NCBI RefSeq assembly: GCF_900302475.1
Contig: NZ_OMOQ01000001.1
Location: 1,054,001 to 1,118,000, forward strand
Length of the DNA stretch: 64,000 nt
Direction: 5' to 3'
Origin: Defluviimonas aquaemixtae
Lineage (GTDB): Bacteria > Pseudomonadota > Alphaproteobacteria > Rhodobacterales > Rhodobacteraceae
Shown: positions 17,224-25,682 of the stretch, one piece after another
How positions within the stretch are numbered: position 1 is the first letter of the stretch
Layout: each line of letters begins with the position of its first letter
Notes under the pieces: generated by a model
What the model was told of the DNA's origin: nothing
Databases searched by the model: none
The model's input: the letters and a program-made list of their open reading frames with translations, nothing else
Made by a program: the position numbers and the translations under genes

Positions 17224-17759
17224 ATGCACTCGGTGCTCAAGAAGCTCGCGCTGGCCACGGCGGTCGCCGCCGCGCCGCTGATCGCGGCCTCGGGCGCCTC
17301 GGACGAAGGCGAGAGATACATTCTGGTCAGCCACGCGCCGGACAGCGACTTCTGGTGGAACACCATCAAGAACGGCATGGCACTGGCGGGCGAGCAGATG
17401 AACGTCGAGGTCGAGTACCGCAACCCGCCCACGGGTGACATTGCCGACATGGCGCGGATCATCGATCAGGCGGCGGCTTCGCGGCCGGACAGCACGCCAA
17501 GGATGACGGCGTCACGTTGTTCCTCTGTGTCAATCATTCGATCCAGCAACCCACGCTGGCCGAGCGCTGCCAGGGCTTTGCAGACGGACTGGGTATTGGA
17601 CTGGGGACCGCGATGCTCGACAGCGGCGCCGATCCGGCCGAGATCAAGAACCGCGATCTGGCCTATCTTTCGGCCAATCCCGACACCGATGCCATCCTGA
17701 ATCTTGGTCCGGTGTCGGCCGATCCGACCCTGCTCGCCGCTGTTATCCTGAACACCTAA
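17224..17759 (+). pseudogene. Inositol-type ABC transporter substrate-binding protein, broken
   Basis: The 5' part is intact: signal peptide MHSVLKKLALATAVAAAPLIAAS and then HAPDSDFWWNTIKNGMALAGEQM, typical of ribose/inositol binding proteins, up to MARIIDQAAASRPDS (about 17495). There the frame is lost. Homology resumes in another frame (AKDDGVTLFLCVNHSIQQPTLAERCQGFADGLG, ending SADPTLLAAVILNT at 17759). About 60 or more codons are missing at the junction, and roughly the last third of the protein is gone. A full protein would be over 300 residues. It has a good ribosome binding site (GGGAGGAAC) and the LacI-type operator upstream, so it was once the first gene of the importer operon. Confidence 0.85.
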
Positions 17760-17853
17760 ACCCGTCGCATAATCACGGGGGTGCACTGATATCACCGAAG
17801 AGAGCAAGTTCCATCACGGCTATCCCAAGGACGATGTCCAGCCGATCATCGAG

Positions 17854-18612
17854 ATGAAGAACATCGAAAAGCACTTTGGTCGCGTGATCGCCCTTGCTGG
17901 CGTCAGTTTCGATGTGAGGCCGGGCGAATGCCACTGCCTTCTGGGCAAGAACGGCGCCGGCAAGTCGACCTTCATCAAGACCATGTCCGGCGTTCATCAG
18001 CCGACGGCGGGCGAAATCTACTTCGAAGGCAAGTCGATGCACTTCGACGACCCGCGCGATGCCATCGTCGCCCGGATCGCCACGGTGCACCAGCACCTCG
18101 CCATGGTCCCGCTGGTGAGCGTGAGCCGGAACTTCTTCATGGGCAACGAGCCCGAGCGCAAAGTTGCCGGGAGAAGTTTCCTCGACAAGAAACTGGCCGA
18201 CGCCGTGACCATGGAAGAGAGGCGCAAGATGGGCATCAACCTGCGTCGTCCCGACCAGGTCGTCGGCACGCTGTCTGGGGGCGAGCGCCAGACGGTGGCG
18301 ATTGCGAGGGCGGTCCATTTCGGTGCCAAGATCCTGACTCTTGACGAACCGATATCGGCGCTTGGCGTGCGCCAGACGTCGAACGTCCTGGCGACGATCG
18401 ACAGGGTCTGCAAACAGGGCATCGGCGTGGTTTTCATCAGCCACACTGTGCGCCACGCCTTGGCGGTTGGCGACAGGTTCAGCGTGCTCAACCGCGGCAA
18501 GACCCTGGGAACGGACAAACGGGTTGAAATCTCTCCCGAGGAACTTCAGGATTTGATGGCGGTCGGACAGGAGCTTGCCGAGATTGAAGGGTCGCTCGGC
18601 GGCAATGTCTGA
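17854..18612 (+). CDS. Inositol/sugar ABC transporter ATPase, isolated remnant of a decayed importer
   Basis: A 252-residue single-domain sugar-type ABC ATPase. Walker A is GKNGAGKST, Q-loop VHQHLAMVPL, signature LSGGERQ, Walker B ILTLDEPISALG and H-loop VVFISHTVRHAL. All look usable. In-frame homologous sequence continues upstream (EESKFHHGYPKDDVQPIIEM, from about 17797) without a start codon, so the original start has been lost and the ATG at 17854 would drop about 20 N-terminal residues. The permease normally lying between binding protein and ATPase is absent: only about 30 bases separate the binding-protein fragment from this gene's original 5' end. It is probably non-functional as a transporter unless paired with a distant permease. 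Confidence 0.7.
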   Translation: MKNIEKHFGRVIALAGVSFDVRPGECHCLLGKNGAGKSTFIKTMSGVHQPTAGEIYFEGKSMHFDDPRDAIVARIATVHQHLAMVPLVSVSRNFFMGNEPERKVAGRSFLDKKLADAVTMEERRKMGINLRRPDQVVGTLSGGERQTVAIARAVHFGAKILTLDEPISALGVRQTSNVLATIDRVCKQGIGVVFISHTVRHALAVGDRFSVLNRGKTLGTDKRVEISPEELQDLMAVGQELAEIEGSLGGNV

Positions 18613-18624
18613 TCCTGCTGAATC

Positions 18625-18664
18625 GGCAAGTCCTCCTCGAAACATGCGCCGGAGGAGTCTTGCC
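18625..18664. terminator. Inverted repeat after the ATPase gene, probable terminator
   Basis: GGCAAGTCCTCC (18625-18636) pairs with GGAGGA (18651-18656) and CTTGCC (18659-18664), leaving a 2-base bulge and a 14-base loop. It starts 13 bases after the ATPase stop. No T tract follows. Confidence 0.55.
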
Positions 18665-19373
18665 GGAAGCGATCCATAGGCAGCGTCAGCCTCGATTGGT
18701 CACCGAGCCAGTCTGATGGCAATCTGATGCCGTGGTTTTGCGGGCGGGGAATTCGACCTTGGCAGCAAGGGTGTATTCGCGACCCGAACAAGTTCACTCG
18801 TGAACATGGCCAATGTCCGCACGGACTCCAGGTCGCCTGGCAGCGCCGCAGATTGAGGCAGATTTTCGGGATCCTTTGACGATACGCGTGCAATATCGCG
18901 TCATGCTCTTATGGCATTCAAAGCGGATGCCCGCTTCAGTCCTCCTCTCCGGAAGGTCGAATCTGTGCCGCTTGCGTAGCATCATCTGCCGTGCCGCTCT
19001 AACCTCTGCCTACCGGATGGGCGCGGTGGTTTTGGCGCCGATGCTCACTGCGTTTTGAAATCGAACAGATTGTTAGTGCATTGGGCGAAGAAAGCCCGGT
19101 CTCTGTTGGCGCGTGTGAACCGGGCAGCAGGATCGAACGGAGACAGGGTCTTGGACTGCACCTACCTCTTAACCCCGAAGGCCGCGCCATGGGGGGGTGC
19201 TTAGGTATTTCCGGGTCGCGCGGGGTACCCAGTCCGGGATCGCCCGGGCCAGTACAACATCTGTTTCGATCGGCAATGTAGGCTATGAGCTGCCGAAAAC
19301 GGGAGCGAATAGGCATGATCCGGGCGCAAATCGTCTTCTGGTGCAAGCCGCGTTCGCCGTGTAAGCGAGGATC
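18665..19373. other. 709-base gap before dusA without a recognisable gene
   Basis: Open frames such as 18813-19058 (plus) give translations without known motifs, Shine-Dalgarno sequences or composition like the neighbours. Given the decayed transporter on the left, this may be residual degraded DNA. The dusA promoter is presumably in the last 150 bases; I see no clear -35/-10 pair. Confidence 0.45.
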
Positions 19374-20372
19374 ATGGAAGGAGTTTCGCAAGATTTCGCA
19401 CCGTGGCGCATGTCCATTGCGCCCATGATGGACTGGACCGACCGACACTGCCGATACTTTCACCGGCAGATCAGTGCCTGTGCCCTTCTCTATACCGAGA
19501 TGGTGACGGCGCCTGCGGTGATCCATGGCGATCGGGACCGGCTGCTCGGGTTCGATGGTGCCGAACATCCTGTCGCGCTCCAGCTCGGCGGGTCGGAACC
19601 CGCTGAACTCGCCGAAGCGGCCCGGATCGCGGGCGACATGGGCTATGACGAGATCAACCTCAATGTCGGCTGCCCCTCCGACCGGGTCCAGTCGGGCTGT
19701 TTCGGCGCGGTTCTGATGGAGCGGCCGGAACTCGTGGCCGACTGCGCGGCTGCAATGATCGCCGCCTCGACGGTCGAGGTGACGGTGAAGTGCCGGATCG
19801 GAGTCGACGACCAGGTGCCCGAGGAGGTATTGCCTGCCTTCCTGGAAGCGGTCTCCGCCACCGGTGTCAAGCGGTTCGCGATCCATGCGCGCAAGGCCTG
19901 GCTTCAAGGGCTCAGCCCGAAGGAGAACCGCGACATCCCGCCCCTCGACTACCCACTTGTCGCCGCAATGAAGCGTGCCTTCCCGCAGCTTCATATCTCC
20001 GTCAATGGCGGCGTCACGTCTCTTGATCAGGCGGAGGCGTTCCTGGCCGATGGGCTCGACGGCGTGATGATCGGGCGCGCCGCCTATCACGAGCCCTACG
20101 ACGTTCTGGCCGAGGCGGACGAGCGCATCTTCGGCGCGGGTTCGGGCCCCGACCGGTTCGAGGTGATCGAGCGCATGCGGCCCTACATCGCGCGACATCT
20201 CGAAGGCGGCGGCCGGCTTCACCAGATCACACGCCACATTCTCGGGCTCTTTCACGGCCAGCCGGGGGCGCGGGCCTGGCGGCGTATCCTGTCCGAACGC
20301 GCCAATGCGCCGGATGCCGGGCTCGACGTGATCGACGCGGCGCTGCAGCCGATGCGGCGGCTCGCGGCCTGA
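19374..20372 (+). CDS. dusA: tRNA-dihydrouridine(20/20a) synthase DusA
   Basis: A 332-residue flavoprotein reducing U20/U20a in tRNA D-loops. It opens RMSIAPMMDWTDRHCRYFHR, the conserved Dus N-terminus. The catalytic Cys is in NLNVGCPSDRVQSGCFGAVLM; VTVKCRIGVDD, RFAIHARKAWLQGLSPKENRDIPPL and VNGGVTS complete the FMN-binding barrel. The extended KAWLQGLSPKENR motif is specific to DusA rather than DusB or DusC. Length is normal. It stands alone as a single transcription unit. Confidence 0.95.
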   Translation: MEGVSQDFAPWRMSIAPMMDWTDRHCRYFHRQISACALLYTEMVTAPAVIHGDRDRLLGFDGAEHPVALQLGGSEPAELAEAARIAGDMGYDEINLNVGCPSDRVQSGCFGAVLMERPELVADCAAAMIAASTVEVTVKCRIGVDDQVPEEVLPAFLEAVSATGVKRFAIHARKAWLQGLSPKENRDIPPLDYPLVAAMKRAFPQLHISVNGGVTSLDQAEAFLADGLDGVMIGRAAYHEPYDVLAEADERIFGAGSGPDRFEVIERMRPYIARHLEGGGRLHQITRHILGLFHGQPGARAWRRILSERANAPDAGLDVIDAALQPMRRLAA

Positions 20373-20537
20373 TCCCTCTGCTGGCCTTGGAATCTGCTCC
20401 GCGCTATTTGAGCGGGAGAGGGAGGGGATGCCAATGCCGGTCCGGACCATTCTGGATATGAACGCATGTCAGTCGCGGGGGGTGCCCGTTGCCCTTCGCG
20501 GGCGTCCGTCATGCAACACGTTTAGGAACAAGTTGCG

Positions 20538-21308
20538 GTGCTAGACCTGCTGGACACTCGCGGCTGGGCGCGGTTTCCCGCCGATCCCGCCTTGGCGCGC
20601 TGGGTGGCGGCGGCGCTGCCCGCCGCGCGCGCGGCGCTAAACGAAAGCAGCGCGCCCGTCCGTTGTGGCGGGACCTGGGATGTGGGGCTCAACCTTCTGC
20701 CGAACGACCCGGCGGGCGGCGTGGGTGGCGTGCCACTGACAGGCGCGGCCATCGACGCGGCGGCCGCGCTTTTCGGGCCACTGCCGCTTCACCGCGCACA
20801 GCTCTCGGCCGTCTATCCCGGCTATCCCCAGCCCTGGGACGGTGAGAGCGATGCGGCATTCCGCTTCCGGCTGAACCGGGACGCCGCCCATGTCGACGGG
20901 CTCTTGCGCATCGGCCCCGAACGCCGCCGCCAAATCCGCGAACCGCATGCCTGGATCCTCGGCCTGCCGCTGACCGAAACCAGCCCCGGCGCGAGCCCGC
21001 CCGTCGTTTGGGAAATGAGCCAGACCGTCATGGCGCATGCGTTTCGCGAGGCGCTTGCCGATGTGCCGGAGGCCGACCGGCCCGAGGCCGACATAACCGA
21101 AGTCTACCAGGCCGCGCGCCGCGAGGTGTTCAGGACCTGCCGGCGCGTCGTCTTGCACGCGAATCCGGGCGAGGCGGTCCTGATCCACCGACTCGCGCTG
21201 CACGGCGTCAGCCCGTGGCAAGAGGGCGCGGAGGCGCCCAAGGAGGGCCGCATCATCGCTTATTTTCGCCCTGAACTGCCGGGCGGGATTGCCGACTGGC
21301 TGGCGTGA
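20538..21308 (+). CDS. Conserved hypothetical protein, possible Fe(II)/2-oxoglutarate oxygenase fold
   Basis: A 256-residue soluble protein with a GTG start at 20538 (AGGAAC ribosome binding site). No family is recognised with confidence. Seen: an His-x-Asp pair in NRDAAHVDGLLRIG (near residue 118), a helical EREALADVPEADRPEADITEVYQ-like region, and near the C-terminus a His in LIHRLALHGVSPW followed by Arg in GRIIAYFRPEL. This H-x-D ... H ... R order matches double-stranded beta-helix oxygenases such as the PhyH group, but the resemblance is weak. It is followed directly by a broken PhyH-type gene, from which it is separate. Confidence 0.6.
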   Translation: MLDLLDTRGWARFPADPALARWVAAALPAARAALNESSAPVRCGGTWDVGLNLLPNDPAGGVGGVPLTGAAIDAAAALFGPLPLHRAQLSAVYPGYPQPWDGESDAAFRFRLNRDAAHVDGLLRIGPERRRQIREPHAWILGLPLTETSPGASPPVVWEMSQTVMAHAFREALADVPEADRPEADITEVYQAARREVFRTCRRVVLHANPGEAVLIHRLALHGVSPWQEGAEAPKEGRIIAYFRPELPGGIADWLA

Positions 21309-21340
21309 CCGGCAGACGCATCTGTTTGCTACGCAGGGAT

Positions 21341-21830
21341 CGGGCACCCGCTAGACTTGCCGCGACGGCTGCCAAGGAGAGCCTGCCCGACACCGGGGCC
21401 CGTTCGGTCAATTGCTACCAGGCGCGGTGCCGGGACATCTGGGACATCTGCACCGAACCGAGGATCCTCGATCTGATCGAGGACGTTGTCGGCCCGGGCA
21501 TCGTCTGTCGGGCCTTACATTTCTTCTGCAAGATGCAGCACGATCCGAAGGCGGTTCCGCAGCATCAGGACGCAACCCACTGGCATTTGACGCCCGCCCG
21601 GACGGTTACGGTCCGGCTCGCGATCGACGATGCCGACGAGGACAATTCCGCGATGCGGTGCATTCCCGGCACCCACGACAAGGGGCATCTTCAGTTCCGG
21701 GGAGCGGGCGAGGGAGCGGTGCTGCGCTTCGAGACGGTCGGCGCGGAGGCGCTGGCGGCATCACCACCGTCCAAAGGGCGACGACGTCTCGCTTGCAAAC
21801 TGCCCGCACGATATCGGTGGCAACTGAGCC
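21341..21830 (+). pseudogene. Phytanoyl-CoA dioxygenase (PhyH) family fragment, truncated and frameshifted
   Basis: One frame reads NCYQARCRDIWDICTEPRILDLIEDVVGPG and then KAVPQHQDATHWHLTPARTVTVRLAIDDAD and MRCIPGTHDKGHL, clearly the middle of a PhyH-type Fe(II)/2OG dioxygenase with its H-x-D iron motif. The usual N-terminal helix region is missing. After about 21750 homology shifts to another frame (KGDDVSLANCPHDIGGN) and then ends; the distal His and the Arg that binds 2-oxoglutarate are not recoverable. It overlaps the stop of the preceding gene and runs into the convergent DUF1289 gene. Confidence 0.75.
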
Positions 21831-21878
21831 CGAGCGCAAAGCGGGTTTGGCCGAGGCCCCGGTGCCGCCCGCCGAACC

Positions 21879-22115
21879 TTATGTGCCGCCGCCGGTCCGG
21901 GCGGCGCGCCCGCCCCGCCGCTGACGCAGCCGCGGCGCGCGGCCGGGCAGTTCGGCCATGATCCGGCTGCGCTCATCGGCGCTCAGCCGACCCCAGCCGG
22001 CGATCTCTTCGATCGAACGATAGCAGCCGACGCAGATCCGCTCGGTCGGATGGACCACGCAGACCCTCACACAGGGCGAGTCGATCTCCCGCCGTTTCCA
22101 GACCTCGTCATTCAT
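21879..22115 (-). CDS. DUF1289 domain protein
   Basis: A 78-residue protein. SPCVRVCVVHPTERICVGCYRSIEEIAGW is the DUF1289 signature, with four Cys (C-x3-C ... C-x2-C) that probably bind a metal or Fe-S cluster. The remaining C-terminus is basic. Its ATG overlaps the ruvX stop, so it is the last gene of the ccmI-ruvX-DUF1289 operon. Function is not established. Confidence 0.85.
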   Translation of the reverse strand: MNDEVWKRREIDSPCVRVCVVHPTERICVGCYRSIEEIAGWGRLSADERSRIMAELPGRAPRLRQRRGGRAARTGGGT

Positions 22116-22588
22116 GCCTGCCGCCTCAGATTGCCGATCCTGTCGAGCGCCCCTTGAAGGATATACCCTGCCGCGACGTGGTCGATCACCTCAGAGCGAC
22201 GCCTGCGTGTCGTATCCGCCTCCAAGAGCGCGCGCTCGGCGGCGACGGTAGACAGGCGTTCGTCCCAAAACCCGATCGGCAAGTCGGTGAGCCGGGTGAG
22301 GTTCCGCGCGAAGGCGCGGGTCGATTGGCAGCGCGGGCCTTCGCTGCCGTCCATGTTGCGCGGCAGGCCGAGGATCAGCCCGCCGATTTCGCGCTTTGCG
22401 CAGATCGCGATAAGCGCCTCGGCATCAGCGGTGAACTTCTTGCGCCGGATCGTCTCGAGCGGCGTGGCGACCGACAGCCGCCGGTCCGAGACCGCGACCC
22501 CGATCGTTTTCTCGCCAAGGTCGAGCCCGGCGACGGCCCGGTCGCGCGGCAATGCGGCGGCGAAGTCCTCGATCGCGTCGAAGATCAT
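22112..22588 (-). CDS. ruvX: Holliday junction resolvase-like protein RuvX/YqgF
   Basis: A 158-residue RNase H-fold protein. VAGLDLGEKTIGVAVSDRRLSVATPLETIRRKKF is the conserved N-terminal nuclease motif, with the catalytic Asp in DLGEKTIG. Further family segments are GLILGLPRNMDGSEGPRCQ, FWDERLSTVAAERALLEAD and the C-terminal DHVAAGYILQGALD with the second acidic pair. RuvX/YqgF is linked to 16S rRNA 5' processing and is near-essential in bacteria. The ATG at 22588 overlaps the ccmI stop. Confidence 0.93.
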   Translation of the reverse strand: MIFDAIEDFAAALPRDRAVAGLDLGEKTIGVAVSDRRLSVATPLETIRRKKFTADAEALIAICAKREIGGLILGLPRNMDGSEGPRCQSTRAFARNLTRLTDLPIGFWDERLSTVAAERALLEADTTRRRRSEVIDHVAAGYILQGALDRIGNLRRQA

Positions 22589-23796
22589 TCCGCGATCCCG
22601 GCCCCTGTGGCGGCCGCGCGCACAGTGGCAAGCTCCGCCTCGCGGTCCGCGAAGACGGACTGGGCTTCGCTCCAGATCGCGGTGGCGCGCTCCGTCTCGC
22701 CCAAAACCGCCAAGGAGGAGATGAGCCGCGCCCAGTCTTCGGCCGGCCCGCCCTCGGTCGCCAACCGGTCGGCCAGCCCGTCGACCATGCCGCGGATCAT
22801 CTCGGTGCGTTCGTCCGCGTCCATCTCGGACGCGGCCGCTATGTCTCCCGCGTCGGGTCCGGGCGCCGAGCCTGCAGGGGCCGGCGGCGTGTAGTCCACA
22901 CCGGCCGCCTCGGCCAGCATGATGATATCGGCACGAATGGGCGGGATCCAGGGCGCCTCTTCGGGGCCTTCTTCCAGAAGCGCGCGCCACAGCTGGAACG
23001 CCCGGTCGGGCCGGCCAGTCTGCGCCCACATCAGCCCCATGTAGAACCGCGCCGTCGGGTTCCGCGGATCCCGGACCAGCGTCTCGGCCAGTGCGGCCTC
23101 GGCCTCGGGTGAAACATAGCCGTCAGCCGCGAGGATGTAGTTGTCGGCGAGCGCGGCGAAGTCCTGCGCGGTCGCCTTCGCGTCAGCCAGTGCCACGACG
23201 CGCGCCTGCGCCGCCGCGGCGGCCGCATAGTTCCCAAGGTTCGCTTCGTTGCGCGCCAGCAGCCGCTGGCCCGTCAGGTCGTCAGGATGTTCGGCGACGG
23301 CGGCGCGCAATCGCTCCATCAGCTCCAGATAGGCCGCGTCGGGCTCGGGTCGGGGACTTTCGGACTGCCCCGCCGCCTCGGCCTCGGCCTGCGACGGGCG
23401 TGTCGCGCGGAACGCCTCGGCCCGCTCGATCCGCTTGGCAATCGGCAGGTCGGGATAACCCGGCGCGCCGATTTTCAGATAGAGCGCGAAGGCGCCCGAG
23501 AGCGCCACACCGGTCGCCAGCAACGGCACGAGGGGCGATCCACGCCTTGTTGCCTCCGTTGCCGCCCCGGACCGGTCCGCTTCGAGGATGCGCCGGGAAA
23601 TCTCGATCCGGGTGCGTTCGGCCTCGCCCGCCTCGATCACGCCGCGGGCGAGATCGCGCTCGACCCCTTCGAGCTGCGTGCGGTAGACGGCGATGTCGGA
23701 ATTGGCCGAGCCTTCCCGCCCGGCGCGGAACAGCGCGCGCAAGAGGAGCGCACCGGCGGCGGCGGCAAGGCAAGCTGCGACGATCCAGAAGGGCAT
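22585..23796 (-). CDS. ccmI: c-type cytochrome biogenesis protein CcmI
   Basis: A 403-residue membrane-anchored TPR protein, the apocytochrome c chaperone of system I. Residues 1-25 (MPFWIVAACLAAAAGALLLRALF) form the first membrane segment and SPLVPLLATGVALSGAFALYLKIG the second, bracketing a cytoplasmic helical region (RTQLEGVERDLARGVIEAGEAERTRIEISRRIL, the CcmI signature). The periplasmic half carries TPR-like helices (LARNEANLGNYAAAAAAQARVV and others). It is separated from ccmABCDG, which lie at 47641-50484, as is common in this order. An in-frame start eight residues earlier is possible. Confidence 0.92.
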   Translation of the reverse strand: MPFWIVAACLAAAAGALLLRALFRAGREGSANSDIAVYRTQLEGVERDLARGVIEAGEAERTRIEISRRILEADRSGAATEATRRGSPLVPLLATGVALSGAFALYLKIGAPGYPDLPIAKRIERAEAFRATRPSQAEAEAAGQSESPRPEPDAAYLELMERLRAAVAEHPDDLTGQRLLARNEANLGNYAAAAAAQARVVALADAKATAQDFAALADNYILAADGYVSPEAEAALAETLVRDPRNPTARFYMGLMWAQTGRPDRAFQLWRALLEEGPEEAPWIPPIRADIIMLAEAAGVDYTPPAPAGSAPGPDAGDIAAASEMDADERTEMIRGMVDGLADRLATEGGPAEDWARLISSLAVLGETERATAIWSEAQSVFADREAELATVRAAATGAGIAE

Positions 23797-23897
23797 TCGG
23801 CCTCCGTCTTTGGCCTCCATCTAAGGCCTTCGGCGCGGCGGCGGAAGGGGCGGGAGCGTCCATTCTCGCGTCCGCGATGTCGCAGAGTAGCGGTAAT

Positions 23898-23920
23898 GTC
23901 GCATTTTTCCGAAATGCGAC
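23898..23920. promoter_or_regulatory. Perfect inverted repeat upstream of soxB, candidate operator
   Basis: GTCGCATTT (23898-23906), 5-base spacer, AAATGCGAC (23912-23920). A further half-site (TGTCGCA) lies about 20 bases before it, and the pair sits 80 bases before soxB in the ccmI-soxB divergent gap. The spacing suits a dimeric activator or repressor of the sarcosine operon. No cognate regulator gene is adjacent. Confidence 0.55.
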
Positions 23921-24000
23921 GCTTGCCAGCCTGTTGCAAATCGTGCGCCGATCCATCAAGCGCCACAGGGGCGCCACCTGTGTCTGAGAGGGGATTCGGC

Positions 24001-25251
24001 ATGGCCATGAAGCGTTACTCGGCATTCGCCGTCGCACGAGAGGCGATGAGCTATCATCTCGGCTGGGAACGTGCCTGGCGTTCGCCCCAGCCGAAGAAGA
24101 AGTACGACGTCATCATCATCGGCGCCGGGGGTCATGGTCTGGCCTCCGCCTACTACCTCGGCAAGAACCACGGGATCACGAATGTCGCGATCATCGAGAA
24201 GGGCTGGCTCGGCGGCGGCAACACGGGGCGCAACACGACCATCATCCGCTCGAACTACCTGCAGGACCCTTCGGCCGCGATCTACAACAAAGCCCTGTCG
24301 CTCTACGAGACGATGAGCCAGGACCTGAACTACAACGTCATGTTCTCCCCCCGCGGCCTTCTCATGCTCGGCCAGACCGAGCACGAGGTCAGAGGCTACA
24401 AGCGCACGGTGCACGCCAACAACCTGCAAGGGGTCTCAACCGAGTGGATCTCGCCCGAGCGCGTCAAGAAACTGGTGCCGATCATCAATATCGACGGGCC
24501 GCGCTACCCGGTCCTCGGCGCGCTCTACCAAGCGCGGGGCGGCACGGCGCGGCACGATGCGGTCGCCTGGGGCTATGCGCGGGCCTGCTCGGCGATGGGC
24601 ATGGATGTGATCCAGCAATGCGAGGTGACGGGTGTGCGTTCGGAAGCCGGCAAGGTTGTCGGCATCGACACCACCAAGGGCGCCATCGACTGCGACAAGC
24701 TCGGCGTCGTCGTTGCCGGACATTCGAGCCTGCTGGCCGAGATGGCCGGCTTCCGCCTGCCGATCGAGTCGCTCGCGCTTCAGGCGCTGGTCTCGGAGCC
24801 GATCAAGCCGTGCATGGACGTGGTCGTGATGGCCAATACGGTGCACGGCTACATGAGCCAGTCCGACAAGGGCGAGATGGTGATCGGCGGCGGCACCGAC
24901 GGGTTCAACAACTACACTCAGCGCGGGTCGTTCCACCACATCGAGGAAACCGTCCGCGCGCTCGTCGAGACCTTCCCGATGATCTCGCGGCTGAAGATGC
25001 TGCGCCAATGGGGCGGCATCGTCGACATGACCGGCGATCGCTCGCCCTTGATCTCGAAGACGCCGGTCGAGAACATCTTCGTCAACTGCGGCTGGGGCAC
25101 CGGCGGCTTCAAGTCGATCCCGGGCTCCGGCTGGGCGATGGCGGAGCTGATGGCGAAGGGTCACTCGCCGCTCGCCGAGGAATTCTCCATGTACCGCTTC
25201 CGCGAAGGCAAGTTCATCGACGAAAGCGTCGCGGCCGGGGTGGCGCATTGA
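24001..25251 (+). CDS. soxB: Sarcosine oxidase beta subunit
   Basis: A 416-residue flavoprotein, first gene of soxB-x-soxD-soxA-soxG. The N-terminal FAD-binding motif is DVIIIGAGGHGLASAYYLGKNHG; GGTARHDAVAWGYARA contains the His that covalently carries FMN in characterised heterotetrameric enzymes. The C-terminus has NCGWGTGGFKSIPGSGWAMAELMAKG. It oxidises sarcosine to glycine and formaldehyde (or 5,10-CH2-THF) and makes H2O2. The ATG at 24001 is preceded by GAGAGGGG. The beta-type N-terminal extension MAMKRYSAFAVAREAMSYH is present. Confidence 0.96.
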   Translation: MAMKRYSAFAVAREAMSYHLGWERAWRSPQPKKKYDVIIIGAGGHGLASAYYLGKNHGITNVAIIEKGWLGGGNTGRNTTIIRSNYLQDPSAAIYNKALSLYETMSQDLNYNVMFSPRGLLMLGQTEHEVRGYKRTVHANNLQGVSTEWISPERVKKLVPIINIDGPRYPVLGALYQARGGTARHDAVAWGYARACSAMGMDVIQQCEVTGVRSEAGKVVGIDTTKGAIDCDKLGVVVAGHSSLLAEMAGFRLPIESLALQALVSEPIKPCMDVVVMANTVHGYMSQSDKGEMVIGGGTDGFNNYTQRGSFHHIEETVRALVETFPMISRLKMLRQWGGIVDMTGDRSPLISKTPVENIFVNCGWGTGGFKSIPGSGWAMAELMAKGHSPLAEEFSMYRFREGKFIDESVAAGVAH

Positions 25252-25643
25252 TCCTTGGCCGCGAATATTATTTGTACGCTGGCGCCGCAGTCATCGCCAT
25301 TGTCGGCTATCTCGTTGATCTGCGGATCGGCGGGAACGCCTTCGCGCGTGCCGGGGCGGTTATGGTGGCCTACGGCGCACTTCTGGCCGGGCGCGAAATC
25401 TATCTGATGGAACGGGCGATCACCCGCCACGAATCCCGTGTCGAAAAGCTGGAAGCCGCCTATCTCGACGCCGCGCGCAACGGCCAGGAGGGGTCGGCCG
25501 AGGACGCCTTTTCCCGGCTCGCGCAGAACCTATCGGAATTCCGCGCGGCGCGGATCGAGCGGGTGGGGCGCATGATCTATGCTGAAATTCTGATCCTATG
25601 CTTCGGCACCATCATCTGGGGCTTCGGCGACCTTGTTGTCTGA
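25248..25643 (+). CDS. Small integral membrane protein inserted between soxB and soxD
   Basis: A 131-residue protein with a TTG start at 25248 that overlaps the soxB stop (TTGA). Hydrophobic segments are YYLYAGAAVIAIVGYLVDL (about 6-24), FARAGAVMVAYGALLAG (about 32-48) and MIYAEILILCFGTIIWGFGDLVV (about 107-129). Between the second and third is a charged helical region (ERAITRHESRVEKLEAAYLDAA) likely to be a coiled coil. I do not recognise a family. Its position, coupling and downstream soxD show that it is co-expressed with sarcosine oxidase. It could anchor or transport something for the pathway, which is speculation. Confidence 0.75.
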   Translation: MILGREYYLYAGAAVIAIVGYLVDLRIGGNAFARAGAVMVAYGALLAGREIYLMERAITRHESRVEKLEAAYLDAARNGQEGSAEDAFSRLAQNLSEFRAARIERVGRMIYAEILILCFGTIIWGFGDLVV

Positions 25644-25682
25644 CGCTCAGAACCTAATGACCCTCTTGAAGGAGGCGGCGGC

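Noticed and set aside
18813..19058. 81-residue plus-strand open frame between the transporter remnant and dusA
   Set aside because: No motif, no ribosome binding site; likely chance frame.
21830..21924. Pro/Ala-rich tail (AEAPVPPAEPYVPPPVRAARPPRR) after the PhyH fragment
   Set aside because: Could be the end of another gene joined by deletion, but I cannot identify a start or family and it overlaps the DUF1289 gene.
22112..23029. 305-residue open frame over ruvX and part of ccmI
   Set aside because: Its first half is a shifted-frame reading of ccmI; only the 158 residues from 22588 are RuvX.
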